Assembly (NCBI GenBank): GCA_016180605.1
Contig: JACPAW010000153.1
Span: 1 to 14,004, forward strand
Source: Candidatus Omnitrophota bacterium
GTDB lineage: Bacteria; Omnitrophota; Gorgyraeia; Aquiviventales; Aquiviventaceae
Length of the DNA stretch: 14,004 bases
Reading direction: 5' to 3'
Part shown: positions 12,502 to 14,004 of the stretch, piece by piece
How the letters are laid out: every line of letters starts with the position of its first letter
Position numbering within the stretch: the stretch's first letter is position 1
Notes under the pieces: generated by a model
What the model saw: the letters and a program-made list of their open reading frames with translations, nothing else
Databases searched by the model: none
Told to the model about the DNA's origin: nothing
Translations under genes and position numbers: made by a program

Positions 12502-13587
12502 TTAGCGCAGTCCGACCGCTTTGGCCACGACCGACAAGGAAGCGGGTAGCGATTTTGGAACACGGATGCTTTTGATGGCCCGTTCAGGATCTTTCAGCCC
12601 ATGCCCGGTGAGGATGCACACAATCGTAATGCGTCGGCGCTTTTTGGCATAATATGCCTTGAAGTAGCCTGATTTTGCTAATTTCAAGATGCCCGCTACA
12701 GAAGCGGCGGAAGCGGGTTCCGCGAAAACCCCATCTTTACTCGCCAGTAAGCGATAAGCCTCGATGATTTCCCTATCCGTCACCGCATGGATAAGCCCGT
12801 GGGATTCGTCTCGCGCATGGATAGCCCCTTGCCAGCTTGCCGGGTTGCCGATGCGAATGGCCGTGGCGATTGTGTGAGGGTTCTTGACGAGTGCCCCGCG
12901 CACCAGAGGAGCTGCTCCTTTTGCCTGAAAGCCAAGCAAAATAGGCAGTTTCCGGATTTTCCCTTCTTTCAGGTATTCCTGGTAGCCTTTCCATTGGGCG
13001 GTGATATTGCCGGCGTTTCCTACGGGAGTTGCGTGGAAATCCGGTGCTCGACCAAGAACCTCGCATATTTCAAAGGCACAGGTTTTCTGGCCCTCGATGC
13101 GGTGAGGGTTGATGGAATTGACCACCGTGATCGGATAAAGCTGAGCCAGCGATTTCACAAGTGCCAAGCAGGCGTCAAAATTGGCTTCGACGGCAGCGAC
13201 ACGCGCTCCATGAATCAGCGCCTGGGAAAGCTTTCCCAGCGCAATGGCTCCGCTTGGAATCAAAACAATGGAGCGCACGCCGGCACGGCAGGCATAGGCA
13301 CTTGCCGAAGCCGACGTATTTCCCGTCGAAGCGCATAAAACGGCAACCGATTTGGCTTCCACCGCCTTGGAAATCGCGACTGTCATTCCACGATCTTTAA
13401 AGGAGCCGGTGGGATTCATCCCCTCATATTTTAAAAAGACTTCAGCAGGAGCGCCGATGCGCTCGCTAAGAGTCCGGCTGGGGATAAGCGGGGTGTTTCC
13501 TTCCAGCAGCGTGACCACCGGAGTTTTGGCAGACACGGGAAGATAGGAGCGATAGGCTTCTATGACGCCGCGCCATCGTAAGCTCAT
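12502..13587 (-). CDS. thrC: Threonine synthase
   Basis: ThrC is the PLP enzyme that turns O-phosphohomoserine into threonine and phosphate. The 361-residue protein shows LLEGNTPLIPS, the PLP-lysine motif NPTGSFKDRGM (58-68, Lys64), CASTGNTSAS, INPHRIEGQKT, the phosphate-cradle glycine loop PVGNAGN (188-194), AEPASAASVAGI and TGHGLKDPE. Length fits the short bacterial type. Its ATG overlaps the hom stop as ATGA, so translation is likely coupled. Its substrate needs a homoserine kinase, which is not otherwise recognisable in the window; the ApgM-like gene downstream is the candidate. Confidence 0.97.
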   Translation of the reverse strand: MSLRWRGVIEAYRSYLPVSAKTPVVTLLEGNTPLIPSRTLSERIGAPAEVFLKYEGMNPTGSFKDRGMTVAISKAVEAKSVAVLCASTGNTSASASAYACRAGVRSIVLIPSGAIALGKLSQALIHGARVAAVEANFDACLALVKSLAQLYPITVVNSINPHRIEGQKTCAFEICEVLGRAPDFHATPVGNAGNITAQWKGYQEYLKEGKIRKLPILLGFQAKGAAPLVRGALVKNPHTIATAIRIGNPASWQGAIHARDESHGLIHAVTDREIIEAYRLLASKDGVFAEPASAASVAGILKLAKSGYFKAYYAKKRRRITIVCILTGHGLKDPERAIKSIRVPKSLPASLSVVAKAVGLR

Positions 13588-14003
13588 TGGCTACGGGGCG
13601 CTTCCGTGCGGATGGCGACAGTGGGCTGTTTGATGACGCCGAGCCGATCGATTGCTTGCAGCGCTGCGCGCACGTTGGACTCTTTGGCTTCATGCGTCAT
13701 CATGACGACCGGAACACTTCGCGCGGCTCTGCGTTCCTTCTGGTGCACGCTGGCAATGGAGATATGGTACCTTCCCAAAACGCCCGCGATTCGTGCCAGA
13801 ACACCCGGCTTATCGATTGCCATGAAGCGGATGTAATAGCGGGTTTCGATGTCACCCATCCGCCGCATCGTTTGGATGCTGCGGTCGTAATGCCGCGTCA
13901 GCGGTACCCGCTGGCTGCTGTTGCTTGTGATATTGCGCGCCACATCCGCGATATCGGAGACGACCGAGCTTGCGGCTGGACTCTGACCAGCACCTCGTCC
14001 ATA
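13584..14003 (-). CDS. hom: Homoserine dehydrogenase, C-terminal part (gene runs off the window)
   Basis: The frame is open to the window edge and shows 139 residues. YGRGAGQSPAASSVVSDIAD is the typical GRGAG-x-x-PTASAVVSD ending of the catalytic domain, followed by a linker and an ACT domain (RYYIRFMAIDKPGVLARIAG, ISIASVHQKE, VMMTHEAKES). Homoserine dehydrogenase reduces aspartate semialdehyde to homoserine; the ACT domain would bind threonine for feedback control. Its stop TGA overlaps the thrC start codon. A GTG at 13943 is internal and is not the true start. Confidence 0.95.
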   Translation of the reverse strand, partial: YGRGAGQSPAASSVVSDIADVARNITSNSSQRVPLTRHYDRSIQTMRRMGDIETRYYIRFMAIDKPGVLARIAGVLGRYHISIASVHQKERRAARSVPVVMMTHEAKESNVRAALQAIDRLGVIKQPTVAIRTEAPRSQ

Positions 14004-14004
14004 A

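Overview
The window is a bacterial chromosome segment with moderately high GC. It has one nearly continuous minus-strand run of housekeeping genes and a short accessory stretch at its low-coordinate end. Read in the direction of transcription (high to low coordinates), the order is: hom (3' part only), thrC, a degenerate ApgM-family gene, lysC, cimA, valS, nadC, uvrB, birA, a RelE/ParE-type toxin-antitoxin pair, an unknown gene, and a DUF1877-family gene. Gene order and content (cimA, and a phosphoglycerate-mutase-like gene where a homoserine kinase would be expected) suit an uncultured lineage such as Omnitrophota or a neighbouring candidate phylum. That placement is a low-confidence inference.

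14003-8324: amino-acid synthesis. Hom, ThrC and LysC belong to the aspartate-to-threonine route. No classical ThrB is visible, and the ApgM-like gene sits in its place. CimA starts isoleucine synthesis from pyruvate plus acetyl-CoA. Hom and thrC overlap by ATGA; apgM and lysC are 2 nt apart. Between thrC and apgM lies a 138-bp element with 15-bp perfect terminal inverted repeats enclosing three further hairpins, a cloverleaf that abuts the apgM start codon.

8324-2063: valS, nadC, uvrB, birA. UvrB and birA overlap. ValS and cimA are each split by a frameshift where family alignment from memory says a block of residues is missing.

2062-1: a toxin-antitoxin pair with its own promoter and palindromic operator, an unknown gene whose 3' end carries a perfect 73-bp tandem duplication, and a DUF1877 protein.

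The most striking signal is a set of small repeats. First, a 66-bp double-hairpin sequence occurs twice (64/66 identical), in opposite orientations, each time inserted in frame inside a conserved protein (BirA and ValS). Second, arrays of 7-bp units, often as inverted pairs forming hairpins, occur at 7-100, 4794-4835, 6858-6944, 7575-7706 and 8334-8421. Their sequences differ (GGGACAT, GGGGCGT, YYAGTGR, GCTGTGT) but the 7-bp period is constant. Two arrays lie immediately upstream of start codons (uvrB, valS), and others are translated as protein inserts. This resembles the palindromic elements that invade reading frames in Rickettsia, but with a different sequence and a heptamer architecture.
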